From: Rhizobium sp. BK418
GTDB lineage: Bacteria; Pseudomonadota; Alphaproteobacteria; Rhizobiales; Rhizobiaceae
DNA: 64,000 nt
NCBI RefSeq assembly: GCF_004341105.1
Contig: NZ_SLZK01000003.1
Span: 62,001-126,000 of the forward strand
Direction: 5' to 3'
Part shown: positions 15,527 to 25,116 of the stretch, one piece after another
Layout of the letters: each line of letters opens with the position of its first letter
Numbering within the stretch: position 1 is the first letter of the stretch
Position numbers and translations under genes: made by a program
Notes under the pieces: generated by a model
What the model was told of the DNA's origin: nothing
What the model saw: the letters and a program-made list of their open reading frames with translations, nothing else
Database searches by the model: none

Positions 15527-16036
15527 ATGCTTTATATCGGTGAAGGCTTCGAGGGTTCCGGCCCGAATGCTGCTCATATCAACCTCTATCTCGGCCCGAA
15601 GAACGGCCCGATTTCCGGCGCGCTTGCCGGTGCGGCCGCAAGCCCCGGTCCCGGCCATCTGCCGTTCCAGGCGGTCCTGAAGCCGAATCTGCCGGCCAAG
15701 CCCGTGACGCTGTTCATCGCCAAGGCGGTGATGGAATCCGGCTCGTCGCATGAGCTGATGACCTGGGGTCCAGCACAAGCTGGTGTTGCTGCCGGCATTA
15801 CGGCAGCCCTGCTTGACGGCTCGCTGCCGGCCGCGGCCGAGGATGACTGGGTCGCGATTGCCGCCGTCTGGGTCAATCCGTCGGCAAATGATGCCGAAGA
15901 GGTGTATCATAATAACAAGGCTGCGACGCATCTTGCAGCCAAACGCGCGCTGATGAAAGGTTGGCCCTCACGTGCCGAGCTTGCCGAAGGCGTAGCAACG
16001 GTCGGCAATCCATTCTTCACGCCTAAGGTCGCCTGA
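15527..16036 (+). CDS. fae: Formaldehyde-activating enzyme (Fae) family protein
   Basis: 169 residues from the ATG at 15527 (GGAG 6 bases upstream). Fae condenses formaldehyde with tetrahydromethanopterin in methylotrophs and is about 170 residues. Family motifs are visible: GPNAAHINLYLGPKNG with the active-site histidine at position 17, AVLKPNLPAKPVTLFIAK, and WGPAQAGVAAGI. The second half diverges from methylotroph Fae (AIAAVWVNPSANDAEEVYHNN for the usual VGVFIHW... stretch). No methanopterin pathway genes are near, so the cofactor and true substrate are uncertain. The next gene starts 1 base after its stop. Confidence 0.85.
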   Translation: MLYIGEGFEGSGPNAAHINLYLGPKNGPISGALAGAAASPGPGHLPFQAVLKPNLPAKPVTLFIAKAVMESGSSHELMTWGPAQAGVAAGITAALLDGSLPAAAEDDWVAIAAVWVNPSANDAEEVYHNNKAATHLAAKRALMKGWPSRAELAEGVATVGNPFFTPKVA

Positions 16037-16037
16037 C

Positions 16038-17483
16038 ATGAAACTCATCGAAGATAATGCGCTGATCGGCGGAGGCTGGGGAAGTGCGGCTGACAGCAAG
16101 CGCTTCACCGTGCTGAACCCCGCGGACGGCAGCGAGCTTGCGACCGTGCCGGATTGCGGCGCGGCGGAAGCTCAGCGGGCGGTCGATGCCGCCGCTAAAG
16201 CCTTCAAGACCTGGCGCAAGACGCTCGCCTCGGAGCGCTCTGCGGTGTTGCGCCGCTGGGCCGAGCTAATGATTGCCAATCAGGAAGATCTGGCGCGGCT
16301 GTTGACGGCCGAGCAGGGTAAGCCACTTGCTGAAGCGCGTGGCGAAGTCGCCTATGCAGCGGGCTTTCTGACCTGGTTTGCCGAAGAAGGCCGCCGTTCG
16401 CATGGTGGCGTCGTGCCGTCTCACAAGGCCGACGCGCGTATCGTCGTAATGAAAGAGCCGGTTGGGGTCGTCGCGGCAGTGACACCGTGGAACTTCCCGC
16501 TGGCGATGATTACCCGAAAGGTTGGCCCGGCGTTGGCTGCCGGCTGCACCATCATCATCAAACCGGCCGAGGACACACCGCTTTCGGCGCTGGCGCTTGC
16601 CCGTCTCGGTGAGCAGGCCGGTGTTCCCGCTGGTGTCGTCAGCGTTGTGACGACGAAGTCGCCCGCCGATGTCGTCGGCGTCTGGATGAAAAGCCCTGTC
16701 GTACGCAAGTTCTCGTTCACGGGATCGACGGCGACCGGCAAGCTGCTGATGCGCCAGAGCGCCGATACGGTAAAGCGGATCAGCCTCGAACTGGGCGGCA
16801 ATGCGCCGCTGATCGTCTTCGACGACGCCGATATCGATCAGGCCGTTCGCGGTACCATCGCCTCCAAATTCCGCAATACTGGACAGACCTGCGTCTGCGC
16901 TAACCGCATCCTTGTCGAGGATGGCATCTATGACCGCTATGCCGAGGCGCTTGCCAAAGCTGTCGCGGCGATGAAGGTTGCGCCTGGCGTGGAGGATGGC
17001 GCGGCGCAGGGACCGCTTATCAATGCACCGGCGCTGACCAAGGTCGAGCGGCATGTGACCGATGCTGTCGAAAAGGGTGCCAGGGTTTTGACCGGCGGCA
17101 AGCCGCACGAGCGCGGCGGCCTGTTCTACGAGCCGACGGTATTGACTGGCATGACGACCGATATGGCGCTTGCGACCGAAGAGACCTTCGGCCCGGTTGC
17201 CGGCCTTTTCCGCTTCAAGGGCGAGGAAGAGGCGATCGCGCTTGCCAATGACACGGAAACCGGCCTTTCCGCTTACTTCTTCACGCAAAATCTCGGCCGC
17301 GCCTGGCGTGTGGCCGAGGCGCTGGAAGCGGGTATGGTCGGCATCAACGAGGGCGTGATCTCGACGGAAGTGGCACCCTTCGGCGGCGTCAAGCAATCCG
17401 GCCTCGGCCGCGAAGGAGCCAGCGAAGGGCTCGATGAATACCTAGAGAGCAAATACGTCCTGTTCGGCGGGCTTGCGGGATAA
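16038..17483 (+). CDS. gabD: NAD(P)-dependent succinate-semialdehyde dehydrogenase-like aldehyde dehydrogenase
   Basis: 481 residues, full-length ALDH. PWNFPLAMITRK (150-161), KPAEDTPLSAL (175-185, cofactor lysine K175), catalytic E251 in LELGGNAP and nucleophile C285 in NTGQTCVCANR are intact. EAGMVGINEGVISTEVAPFGGVKQSGLGREG near the end is the GabD-type signature. The usual reaction is succinate semialdehyde to succinate, but in this operon it may act on another semialdehyde. Its stop shares one base with the LysR start (TAATG). Confidence 0.9.
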   Translation: MKLIEDNALIGGGWGSAADSKRFTVLNPADGSELATVPDCGAAEAQRAVDAAAKAFKTWRKTLASERSAVLRRWAELMIANQEDLARLLTAEQGKPLAEARGEVAYAAGFLTWFAEEGRRSHGGVVPSHKADARIVVMKEPVGVVAAVTPWNFPLAMITRKVGPALAAGCTIIIKPAEDTPLSALALARLGEQAGVPAGVVSVVTTKSPADVVGVWMKSPVVRKFSFTGSTATGKLLMRQSADTVKRISLELGGNAPLIVFDDADIDQAVRGTIASKFRNTGQTCVCANRILVEDGIYDRYAEALAKAVAAMKVAPGVEDGAAQGPLINAPALTKVERHVTDAVEKGARVLTGGKPHERGGLFYEPTVLTGMTTDMALATEETFGPVAGLFRFKGEEEAIALANDTETGLSAYFFTQNLGRAWRVAEALEAGMVGINEGVISTEVAPFGGVKQSGLGREGASEGLDEYLESKYVLFGGLAG

Positions 17484-18478
17484 TGACGGAGGATCGCTCC
17501 CCCCAGACGAAGAAGGAGCCGGCAGTCGATCGCCGCCGGCTGCCGCTGAATGCGCTACGGGCCTTCGAGGCGGTGGCGCATCATGGCAGCTTCACGGCGG
17601 CAGCTGCCGCGCTCAACATTTCGCAGAGCGCGCTTTCGCGGCATGTCATCGGTCTGGAAGAGAGTATCGGGCGCAAGCTTTTCGAACGTGCGCACAAGGC
17701 TACGACGCTGACGGATGCCGGGCGCTCGCTCGTTGCGGGCATCGGCAAGGGCTTCGATCGTATCGAACAGGCGATGCGCGAGGTCTGTGCGCCGGATGAA
17801 CAGCGCCAGCGAAAGCTGCGCATCAACCTCCCGCCGAGCTTTGCCATGAAGCTCACCGTACCGCTGCTGACCGATTTCCGGCGCAGCTTTCCGGATGTGC
17901 TGCTGGAGGTTTCGACGCCCTATGGGGTGCCGGATAGCGAATTCGATGTGGCGGTCGTCTATACGCGACCGGCCGTCGATGAATGGGTCACCGACCTGCT
18001 CTGGGAGGAGCGGCCGACGATCCTTTGCCATCCCGATCTGGTCGGGGGAGGGGTTTCGGATATCGCGGCCTTTATCGCCGCAAACGAGATCATCCACATC
18101 AAGATCGTCGATATGAAGCCCTATCTCACCTGGCAGCGGTTCCTTGTTCAGAACGGTCTTGGCGGGGTTTCGGTGGCGCGCGGCGTGACCTTCGACAGCG
18201 CCAGTCTTGGGGTTCAATACGCATTGTCGGGGCAGGGCCTGGTACTGGCAGATCCGGCGCTGTTTCGGGAGGAAATAGAAAGCGGCCGCTTGGTTGCGCC
18301 GGTCACCGCACACTATTACGAAGGCTTCGGGTATTACCTGAAGACCGATGCGGAAGGGCTGGTGGATCCTCTTATTGCAGGGTTTCGATCCTGGATCATC
18401 AGCCGCTTCAGCAATCGCATGGTGAACGAAGGGGAAAAGCCCGCCCTGCGCATCGTGTCTGGCACAGAGGGTGCCTGA
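17483..18478 (+). CDS. LysR-family transcriptional regulator (GcvA-like)
   Basis: 331 residues. An N-terminal winged HTH (about 22-80; LPLNALRAFEAVAHHGSFTAAAAALNISQSALSRHVIGLEESIGRKLFER) and a type-2 periplasmic-binding-like effector domain follow. The LPLNALRAFEA opening is typical of the GcvA/AmpR subgroup. It is embedded in the operon, on the same strand as the genes around it, rather than divergent as most LysR genes are; it overlaps the aldehyde dehydrogenase by one base. It probably senses a catabolic intermediate of this cluster (inference). Confidence 0.9.
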   Translation: MTEDRSPQTKKEPAVDRRRLPLNALRAFEAVAHHGSFTAAAAALNISQSALSRHVIGLEESIGRKLFERAHKATTLTDAGRSLVAGIGKGFDRIEQAMREVCAPDEQRQRKLRINLPPSFAMKLTVPLLTDFRRSFPDVLLEVSTPYGVPDSEFDVAVVYTRPAVDEWVTDLLWEERPTILCHPDLVGGGVSDIAAFIAANEIIHIKIVDMKPYLTWQRFLVQNGLGGVSVARGVTFDSASLGVQYALSGQGLVLADPALFREEIESGRLVAPVTAHYYEGFGYYLKTDAEGLVDPLIAGFRSWIISRFSNRMVNEGEKPALRIVSGTEGA

Positions 18479-18513
18479 AACGAATTCACTGCCATTCAAG
18501 GAGGAGGCAGATT

Positions 18514-20139
18514 ATGACTGAATTGAAGACCAATAGCGGCAATCCGCTGCATCCCTCGGTGCCCGAACTGTGCGAACAGGTCCGCGCCGGCAAGATCGAC
18601 CGCCGCGGCTTCCTGCGTGCCGTCGCCTGGCTCGGTGTGACGGCGGCCTCCGCCAGCGCCTTCCTTGGTGAGAGCAAGCCTACCCTGGCTCAGGAGACAC
18701 CCACGGATGGCGGTACGCTGCGTTTCGGTTGCCAGATCCAGGAACTGACCGATCCGATGATGACGAGCTGGATCGAGGCTTCGAACCTCTATCGCAACAG
18801 CCTCGAATTCCTGACCTATGTCGATGCCGATAATGTCACGCATCCCTATCTGGCCAAGAGCTGGACGCCGTCTGCCGATCTGAAGACTTGGGATTTCGAA
18901 CTCGACGAGCGCGCCAAATGGTCGAATGGCGATGCCTTCACGCCTGAAGACGTGATCTTCAACATCCAGCGCTGGATCGCTCCGGACTCCCAGTCTTCCA
19001 ACAAGACCGCTTTCTCGGCCGTCGAGAAGGTGGAGAAGACTGGCGACCATACCGTCCGCATCACGCTGTCGCGCGCCGTTTCCTCGCTGCCGGAACAGCT
19101 CTATTCCTACACCTGCCCGATGCTGCACCGCGATTTCGTCAAGGGCGGCGCCAACTGGCCGGCCAATCCCATCGGCACCGGTCCATTCAAGCTGGAGAGC
19201 TATGAAGTCGGCCGTCAGGCCGTCTTTTCCAAGCGCGCCGATTATTGGGGCAAGCCAGCGCATCTCGATGGCATCCAGTACATCGACCTCGGCACCGATA
19301 TCACCACCCATCTCGCTGCGCTTTCGAGCGGCCAGATCGATATCATCTACCGCGCGACGATCGCCGAATACGATCTCATGAAGTCGCTGCCGAATATCCA
19401 GATTCTGACCGGCAAAGCGGCCCATACGTTGGTCATGCGTATGCAGTCCGACCAGAAGCCGTTCGACGACATTCGCATCCGCAAGGCCGTGCAACTTGCC
19501 GCCGACAACAAGCAGATGCTCGAGGTCGCCTATCGCGGCGAGGGTGAAGTCGGCGCCAACTATCACGTTTCCCCGGTTCAGCCCGATTACTACGCGCTGC
19601 CGGCCGTGCCCCGCGATGTCGAGAAGGCCAAGGCGCTGCTTGCCGAAGCCGGCCACAAGGATGGCCTCGATCTGGAATTGACGCTCGGCAACACACAGGG
19701 CACCTGGGAACAAGATACCGCGCAGGTACTGCAGCAGAATTTGGCCGAAGCCGGCATCCGGCTGAAGCTCAATGTGCTGCCGGCCTCACAATACTGGCCG
19801 ATCTGGGACAAGGTTCCTTTCGGCCTTACCTACTGGGCGCACCGCCCACTCGGCTCCATGACGCTCGATCTCGCCTACCGCTCCGGCGGCGCCTGGAACG
19901 AGAGCCATTTTGCCAGCAAGGACTTCGACGCCGCGCTCGACAAGGCGATGGCTGTCGTCGATCCGGCCAAGCGCCCTGAAGCCATGAAGGATGTTCAGCA
20001 GATCCTGCAGGATTCCGCCGTCATCGTTCAGCCCTACTGGCCGAACCGCTTCAGCGCCGCAGCCACCACCGTCCGCGGCTTCCAGCTCCATCCGGCGGAT
20101 TATTTCCGCATGGACGGCGTCTGGCTCGCCAAGGCTTGA
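18514..20139 (+). CDS. Peptide/nickel-type (family 5) ABC transporter periplasmic binding protein, Tat signal
   Basis: 541 residues from the ATG at 18514 preceded by AAGGAGGAGG. A twin-arginine signal DRRGFLRAVAWLGVTAASASAFLG (residues 29-52) suggests export in folded form. The mature part has SBP_bac_5 landmarks: ESLEFLTYVD-type opening (LEFLTYVDADNVTHPYLAKSWTPSADLKTWDFEL), WSNGDAFTPEDVIFNIQRW, NPIGTGPFKLESYEVG and a C-terminal PYWPNRF. A longer open frame upstream overlaps LysR and is not coding. Such binding proteins take peptides, opines, glycosides or metal chelates. Confidence 0.9.
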   Translation: MTELKTNSGNPLHPSVPELCEQVRAGKIDRRGFLRAVAWLGVTAASASAFLGESKPTLAQETPTDGGTLRFGCQIQELTDPMMTSWIEASNLYRNSLEFLTYVDADNVTHPYLAKSWTPSADLKTWDFELDERAKWSNGDAFTPEDVIFNIQRWIAPDSQSSNKTAFSAVEKVEKTGDHTVRITLSRAVSSLPEQLYSYTCPMLHRDFVKGGANWPANPIGTGPFKLESYEVGRQAVFSKRADYWGKPAHLDGIQYIDLGTDITTHLAALSSGQIDIIYRATIAEYDLMKSLPNIQILTGKAAHTLVMRMQSDQKPFDDIRIRKAVQLAADNKQMLEVAYRGEGEVGANYHVSPVQPDYYALPAVPRDVEKAKALLAEAGHKDGLDLELTLGNTQGTWEQDTAQVLQQNLAEAGIRLKLNVLPASQYWPIWDKVPFGLTYWAHRPLGSMTLDLAYRSGGAWNESHFASKDFDAALDKAMAVVDPAKRPEAMKDVQQILQDSAVIVQPYWPNRFSAAATTVRGFQLHPADYFRMDGVWLAKA

Positions 20140-20148
20140 TCTTCGGCA

Positions 20149-20171
20149 GGGGCCGCCGAAAAGGCGGCCCC
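20149..20171 (+). other. Intercistronic hairpin after the family-5 binding-protein gene
   Basis: GGGGCCGCC, loop GAAAA, GGCGGCCCC: a perfect 9-bp stem 9 bases after the stop. There is no T-run. As at three other sites in the window, it separates a binding-protein gene from its permease genes. Confidence 0.6.
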
Positions 20172-20192
20172 GACCCGGCAAAGAGGTGGTTC

Positions 20193-21152
20193 GTGGCCGT
20201 TTTTCTTTTCATTCTTCGTAAACTGGCAAGCGCACTCGCGGTGATGTTCACCGTGTCGCTGCTTGTCTATCTGGCGCTGGAGGTCAATGTCGGCGACGTC
20301 GCCGTCAAGGTCCTTGGCCAGTTCTCGACGCCCGCTCAGCGCGCCCAGTGGCTGACCGCCAACGGCTACGACGATCCTTTCATTCTCCGCTATGGCCGCT
20401 GGCTCTGGTCCTTCGTGACCGGTGACTGGGGCATGTCCACCTACTATCGTGCACCGGTTGCGCAACTGGTTCCGGACCGGCTTGCGGCCTCCGGTATCCT
20501 TGCCGGTGGTGCACTGCTCATCATCGTCCCCGTCGGCCTCTTTGCGGGCATCGTTGCCGGTATGCGGCCCGGATCGCTGCTTGATCGCGTCGTCTCCTTC
20601 ATCGCGATTATCACAACCTCGATCCCGGATTTCGCCTCCGCCGTCTTCTTCTCGGCCGTCTTCGTTTTCTGGCTGCACTGGCTGCCCGGCGCCAGCACGA
20701 TGCTAACTGGCTTTACGCTGCAGCAGATCATCCTGCCGGTGATGGTGCTCGGTTTCTATTCCACCGGCTATCTGGCGCGTGTTACCCGCGCCTCGATGCT
20801 CGAAGTCATGGGCACGCATTATATCCGCACCGCGCGGCTGAAGGGTGCGAGCACCGCGCGCATTGTCTGGCGCCATGCGTTGCGCAATGCGCTGATCACC
20901 CCCGTCACAGTTATCATGCTGCAGCTTCCATGGCTCTTGTCCGGCGTCATCGTCGTGGAGGTTTTCTATGCCTATAAGGGCTTCGGCACGCTTCTCTACG
21001 ACGCTGCGCTCAACAGCGATATCCGTCTCGTCGAGGCCTGCGCGATGGTGAGCGTCGTGGTCGTCGTCGCAACGCAGATCCTTTCCGATCTTGCCTATGG
21101 CTGGCTCAATCCGCGCGTCTCGCTGCTCGATGCAGCCAAGGGACGGAAGTGA
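20193..21152 (+). CDS. Peptide-type ABC transporter permease (DppB-like)
   Basis: 319 residues from a GTG at 20193 with GAGG 6 bases upstream; the open frame extends back to 20136, but that part is hairpin DNA with no ribosome site. Six membrane segments and the EAA-like loop TRASMLEVMGTHYIRTARLKGAS (about residues 205-230) are characteristic of the DppB/OppB group. Forms the channel with the next permease. Confidence 0.88.
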   Translation: MAVFLFILRKLASALAVMFTVSLLVYLALEVNVGDVAVKVLGQFSTPAQRAQWLTANGYDDPFILRYGRWLWSFVTGDWGMSTYYRAPVAQLVPDRLAASGILAGGALLIIVPVGLFAGIVAGMRPGSLLDRVVSFIAIITTSIPDFASAVFFSAVFVFWLHWLPGASTMLTGFTLQQIILPVMVLGFYSTGYLARVTRASMLEVMGTHYIRTARLKGASTARIVWRHALRNALITPVTVIMLQLPWLLSGVIVVEVFYAYKGFGTLLYDAALNSDIRLVEACAMVSVVVVVATQILSDLAYGWLNPRVSLLDAAKGRK

Positions 21153-21159
21153 GGGCGCC

Positions 21160-22005
21160 ATGCGGAAAGCTGTAATACCCTATTTTTCCAATCCGGTCGT
21201 CCTGATCGGCGGTTTCCTGACGATCGGGTGGCTGCTGGTGGCGATTTTCGCACCTATCCTTGCACCCTATGATCCGATCCGCACCCTGCTGCCGCTCGCA
21301 AAGCCCGGCACAGTAGCCCCCTCGGGTGATGTATTCTGGCTTGGCACAGACAAGCTCGGCCGCGATATCCTCTCACGCCTCATCTACGGCGCGCGCACGG
21401 TCGTGGTGTTCTCCACACTTGCGACGATGACGGCCTATGTGGTCGGCGTGGTGCTCGGGCTTATTGCCGGCTACTGGCGCGGTTGGGGCGATGCGCTGCT
21501 GTCCTACATCGCCAATGTAGTGCTCTCCTTTCCGGTGCTGGTGCTCTATATCGTCATCATCGTCGTAGTCGGCTCATCGCCCTTCAACATCGTGCTTGCC
21601 GTCACCTTCGGCAGCGCGCCGGCGATCTTCCGTATCGTGCGTGGCATTACCATCGATGTCGCCAGCCGCGACTATGTAGCGGCGGCGGTGACGCAGGGCG
21701 AAAGCACCTGGCGCATCATGCTCTTCGATATTCTGCCCAATGCCAGCGGGCCGCTTGCAGTCGACTTCTGCCTGCGCCTTGGCTACACGGCCATCACCAT
21801 CGGCACGCTCGGCTTTCTCGGCCTCGGCCTGCCGCCACCAACGCCGGATTGGGGCACAATGGTGAATGAGGGCCGCGCCATGGCGATCGCCTTCCCGCAT
21901 CTCGTGATTTTTCCATGCCTTGCGATCTCGTCGCTGATGCTGGGCTTGAGCCTGCTGGCGGACGGATTGCGGGAAGTCTCGGAAGCGCAAGGGAGGCGCG
22001 CATGA
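21160..22005 (+). CDS. Peptide-type ABC transporter permease (DppC-like)
   Basis: 281 residues from the ATG at 21160, 7 bases after the dppB-like stop; AGGG precedes it. An N-terminal membrane segment, then the DppC landmark FWLGTDKLGRDILSRLIYGARTVV (about 64-87), the docking loop TIDVASRDYVAAAVTQGES and the FLGLGLPPPTPDWGTM end motif. Overlaps the ATPase gene as ATGA. Confidence 0.88.
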   Translation: MRKAVIPYFSNPVVLIGGFLTIGWLLVAIFAPILAPYDPIRTLLPLAKPGTVAPSGDVFWLGTDKLGRDILSRLIYGARTVVVFSTLATMTAYVVGVVLGLIAGYWRGWGDALLSYIANVVLSFPVLVLYIVIIVVVGSSPFNIVLAVTFGSAPAIFRIVRGITIDVASRDYVAAAVTQGESTWRIMLFDILPNASGPLAVDFCLRLGYTAITIGTLGFLGLGLPPPTPDWGTMVNEGRAMAIAFPHLVIFPCLAISSLMLGLSLLADGLREVSEAQGRRA

Positions 22006-23591
22006 GCAGCAACGAAAGCCAGCCGATCCTTCGGGTCGAAAATCTGAGCGTCGCGCTGCCGAAGGGCGCCGATCGGCCCTTCGCCGTGAAGGGCGCGAGC
22101 TTCGATCTGAAGCCGCGGGAGATCCTCTGCATCGTGGGCGAGTCCGGTTCGGGCAAGTCGGTGCTATCGAGCGCACTCATGGGCGCCGTGGCCGAGGGGC
22201 TGAAGGTTACCGGCGGCAAGGTCGTGCTCGGCGATACCGACCTCGTCCGCCTCTCCGAGCGGGCGTTCCGCGCTATCAGAGGCAGTGATATCGCGATGAT
22301 CTTTCAGGAGCCGATCGCTTCGCTCAATCCGGCGATGACGGTTTCGGCGCAGATCGAGGAAGTCTTCGAGCTGCATTCGGATTTTGATGCCGCCGAGCGC
22401 AGGAGGCGCGCCCGTGCGCTGCTCGAATCCATGCATCTGCCGAACCCCGATCGCATCCTGCAAGCCTATCCGCATGAGCTTTCCGGCGGTCAGTGCCAGC
22501 GTGTCGTCATCGCCATGGCGCTTGCGATGAACCCACGCGTGCTGATCGCCGACGAGCCGACGACGGCGCTCGACGTGACGACGCAGGCGCAGGTGCTGAA
22601 GCTGGTGCGTGAACTGCGCGACGTACATGGTCACGGCATCGTCTTCATCACCCATGATTTCGGCGTGGTGGCCGATATTGCCGATCGCGTGGCGGTCATG
22701 CGCCATGGCGAGATCGTTGAGATCGGCGAGGCGAAGCAGGTGCTGACGGCGCCGAACCATCCCTATACGAAGGAGCTGATCGCCGCCGTTCCAAGCCTGA
22801 CGCCGCATGGCCGTCCGGCGGCGCAGAGCGGCGAGGAGCCGGTGCTTGCAGTGCACGATCTCCAGCATTCCTACGGCAATGTGCAGGTCTTGAAGCATGT
22901 GGAACTCAGCCTGTTGCCGGGTCGTGTGGTTTCCATCGTCGGCGAATCCGGTTGTGGCAAGTCGACTCTTGCCAAGGCGATGATCCGGCTGATCGAGCCG
23001 AAGAGCGGTCGGGTGGAAGTCGCGGGTGCTGATCTTCTCGGCCTTTCGCCGGCGCCGTTGCGGGCGCGCCGCCGGTCGATCCAGATGATTTTCCAGGATC
23101 CGTTCGGTTCGCTCAATCCACGCCGCCGCGTCGGGCCGATGATTGCTCGCTCCGCCCGGCTTGCCGGTATCGAGGCTGGCGAAGCGCGCCGCCGTGCAGA
23201 AGAGCTGCTCGATCTCGTCGGCCTGCAGAAGAGCGCCTATTGGCGCAAGCCGTCGGCTTTCTCCGGCGGGCAGCGTCAGCGCATCGGCATTGCCCGCGCG
23301 CTTGCCATGCGGCCGGATGTGCTGATCGCGGATGAGAGCGTTTCGGCGCTCGACGTGTCGGTACAGGCGCAGGTTCTGAAACTGCTTCGCGAACTGCAGG
23401 AGAAGCTGCAGCTCGCCATCGTCTTTATTACCCACGACCTGCGCGTCGCTGCCCAGATCAGCGACGAGATCGTGGTGATGCAGAAGGGTGAAATCGTCGA
23501 GCGCGGCAGTGCGGCCCAGGTGCTGCAGGCGCCGACGCATCCCTATACGAGAACACTTCTCGACGCGGCGCCGGGCCGCAGCACGTTCTAG
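22002..23591 (+). CDS. Fused peptide-type ABC transporter ATP-binding protein (DppD-DppF)
   Basis: 529 residues with two complete ATPase halves in one chain. First half: Walker A GESGSGKS (46-53), signature LSGGQCQR (160-167), Walker [12 protein letters not shown]. Second half: Walker [10 protein letters not shown] (314-322), signature [26 protein letters not shown], where DES replaces the usual DEP of Walker B. Each half ends in the oligopeptide-type C-terminal extension ([22 protein letters not shown]). The fusion replaces the separate DppD and DppF proteins. Confidence 0.92.
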   Translation: MSSNESQPILRVENLSVALPKGADRPFAVKGASFDLKPREILCIVGESGSGKSVLSSALMGAVAEGLKVTGGKVVLGDTDLVRLSERAFRAIRGSDIAMIFQEPIASLNPAMTVSAQIEEVFELHSDFDAAERRRRARALLESMHLPNPDRILQAYPHELSGGQCQRVVIAMALAMNPRVLIADEPTTALDVTTQAQVLKLVRELRDVHGHGIVFITHDFGVVADIADRVAVMRHGEIVEIGEAKQVLTAPNHPYTKELIAAVPSLTPHGRPAAQSGEEPVLAVHDLQHSYGNVQVLKHVELSLLPGRVVSIVGESGCGKSTLAKAMIRLIEPKSGRVEVAGADLLGLSPAPLRARRRSIQMIFQDPFGSLNPRRRVGPMIARSARLAGIEAGEARRRAEELLDLVGLQKSAYWRKPSAFSGGQRQRIGIARALAMRPDVLIADESVSALDVSVQAQVLKLLRELQEKLQLAIVFITHDLRVAAQISDEIVVMQKGEIVERGSAAQVLQAPTHPYTRTLLDAAPGRSTF

Positions 23592-23630
23592 CCGCCGCTT
23601 CCGGGCGACGGCACCTGTTTCGTTTCAACG

Positions 23631-23653
23631 CATGGCCGGCAGAGGCCGGCATG
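23631..23653 (+). other. Hairpin between ATPase and aldehyde dehydrogenase genes
   Basis: CATGGCCGGC, loop AGAG, GCCGGCATG: a 9-bp stem with one bulged G, 39 bases after the ATPase stop. No T-run follows. It could lower transcription into the enzyme genes or only protect the transporter mRNA. Confidence 0.4.
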
Positions 23654-23686
23654 CGCGTGGTTTGCTATTGCACTGAGGATACCGTC

Positions 23687-25105
23687 ATGACGGAATATCG
23701 CAATTTCATCGCCGGAGAATTCCGGTCTTCTGGCACGCTGGTGCCGGTGCTCAATCCTGCAACGGAAACCCAATTCGCCAAGGTACCGTCGGCAACGACC
23801 GAAGAAGCCGCCGAGGCCGTCGAAGCGGCAGCGAAGGCGCAGAAGGAATGGCGGGCGCTGCCAGCCATTGCCCGTGGCGAGGCCCTGCGCAAGTTCGCTG
23901 CGGTTATCGAGCAGCGGGCGGAAAAGATCGGTGCAGCGCTGGCACTGGAATCCGGTAAGAGCCTTGCCGATGCGACGGGCGAGGCGATCTATGGCGCCGA
24001 TCTGATGCGCTATCATGCCGAATGGGCGCGCCGCATCGAGGGCGAAATCATCCCGAGCGACAATACCAATGAGACGCTGCTTCTGAAGCGTGAGGCAATC
24101 GGCGTCATCGCCTGCCTGATTCCCTTCAACTTTCCGATCTACACGCTTGTGCGCAAGATCGCGCCGGCACTGATCGCCGGTAATGCCGTGGTTGTGCGTC
24201 CCAGCAATTCGACGCCCACTTCTGCTTTCGAGATCGCCGAAGCCGTGGTCGAGGCGGGTCTGCCCGCCGGGCTGGTCAACATCCTCACCATGTCGCATGA
24301 GGTTGCGGCGGCACTCTGCACCCATCCGAAGATCGGGATGATCACCCTGACCGGCAGTCTGCAGGCTGGCCGCGTCGTACTCGACTATTGCAAGGCGAAC
24401 ATTGCCAAGCCCTCGTTGGAGCTCGGTGGCAAAACACCCGTCATCATCGAGCCGGACGCCGATCTCGATGCCGTTGCCGCGCAGCTCGTCGCCGCCAAGA
24501 CCAATCATTGCGGCCAGCTCTGCACCGCACCGGAGCGTGTCTATGTGCATCGTTCCATCCATGACGCGCTGCTTGCCAAGCTGAAGGCTGGCTTTGCCGC
24601 ACGCACCTTCGGCGACCGATCAGTGGATGCGTCCCGCGTCGGGCCGCTCGCTACCAAGTCCGCGCAGACCAATGTGCACAAGGCCGTCCTGAAGGCCGTG
24701 GAGCAGGGTGCGCGCATCGAAGCCGGGGGCATCCTGCCTGAAGGGCCTGGCTTCTTCTATCCGCCGACGCTGCTTTCCAATTGCCGTCAGGAGATGGAAA
24801 TCATCACCGAAGAGATTTTCGGGCCAGTTCTGCCTGTCGTTGCCTACGAAACGACGGAGGAGGCGCTGGCGCTCGCCAACGATCACCAGTTCGGTCTGAG
24901 TTCAGTGCTTTTCACCAACAATCACCGCACGATCATGCGCTTTTCCGACGTAATCGAGGCTGGCGAATTCTACGTCAACCGTTTCCCGGCCGATCCCTAT
25001 CAGGGCTATCACGCCGGTTGGAAGCGCTCCGGCCTCGGCGGCGACGATGGCAAACATGGCATGCTCGAATTCACCCAGACGCGCCTCGTCATACTCAAGC
25101 ATTGA
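23687..25105 (+). CDS. NAD-dependent aldehyde dehydrogenase (AldA/lactaldehyde-dehydrogenase-like)
   Basis: 472 residues from the ATG at 23687 (GAGGA 7 bases upstream). PFNFP (146-150), catalytic E245 in LELGGKTP and nucleophile C279 in NHCGQLCTAPERVYVH are present; the APERVYVH pattern is shared with E. coli AldA. The normally conserved cofactor lysine of the KPS motif is arginine here (VVVRPSN, R171), which may alter coenzyme binding. It is the second ALDH of the operon and is only distantly related to the first. Confidence 0.88.
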   Translation: MTEYRNFIAGEFRSSGTLVPVLNPATETQFAKVPSATTEEAAEAVEAAAKAQKEWRALPAIARGEALRKFAAVIEQRAEKIGAALALESGKSLADATGEAIYGADLMRYHAEWARRIEGEIIPSDNTNETLLLKREAIGVIACLIPFNFPIYTLVRKIAPALIAGNAVVVRPSNSTPTSAFEIAEAVVEAGLPAGLVNILTMSHEVAAALCTHPKIGMITLTGSLQAGRVVLDYCKANIAKPSLELGGKTPVIIEPDADLDAVAAQLVAAKTNHCGQLCTAPERVYVHRSIHDALLAKLKAGFAARTFGDRSVDASRVGPLATKSAQTNVHKAVLKAVEQGARIEAGGILPEGPGFFYPPTLLSNCRQEMEIITEEIFGPVLPVVAYETTEEALALANDHQFGLSSVLFTNNHRTIMRFSDVIEAGEFYVNRFPADPYQGYHAGWKRSGLGGDDGKHGMLEFTQTRLVILKH

Positions 25106-25116
25106 GGATCACAACC

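Noticed and set aside
17983..18513. Long upstream extension of the family-5 binding-protein frame
   Set aside because: The extension lies on top of the LysR gene. The ATG at 18514 has AAGGAGGAGG and begins a proper Tat signal.
24781..25116. Upstream extension of the enolase-superfamily frame
   Set aside because: It overlaps the end of the aldehyde dehydrogenase in another frame. Family members start at MQIASLS.
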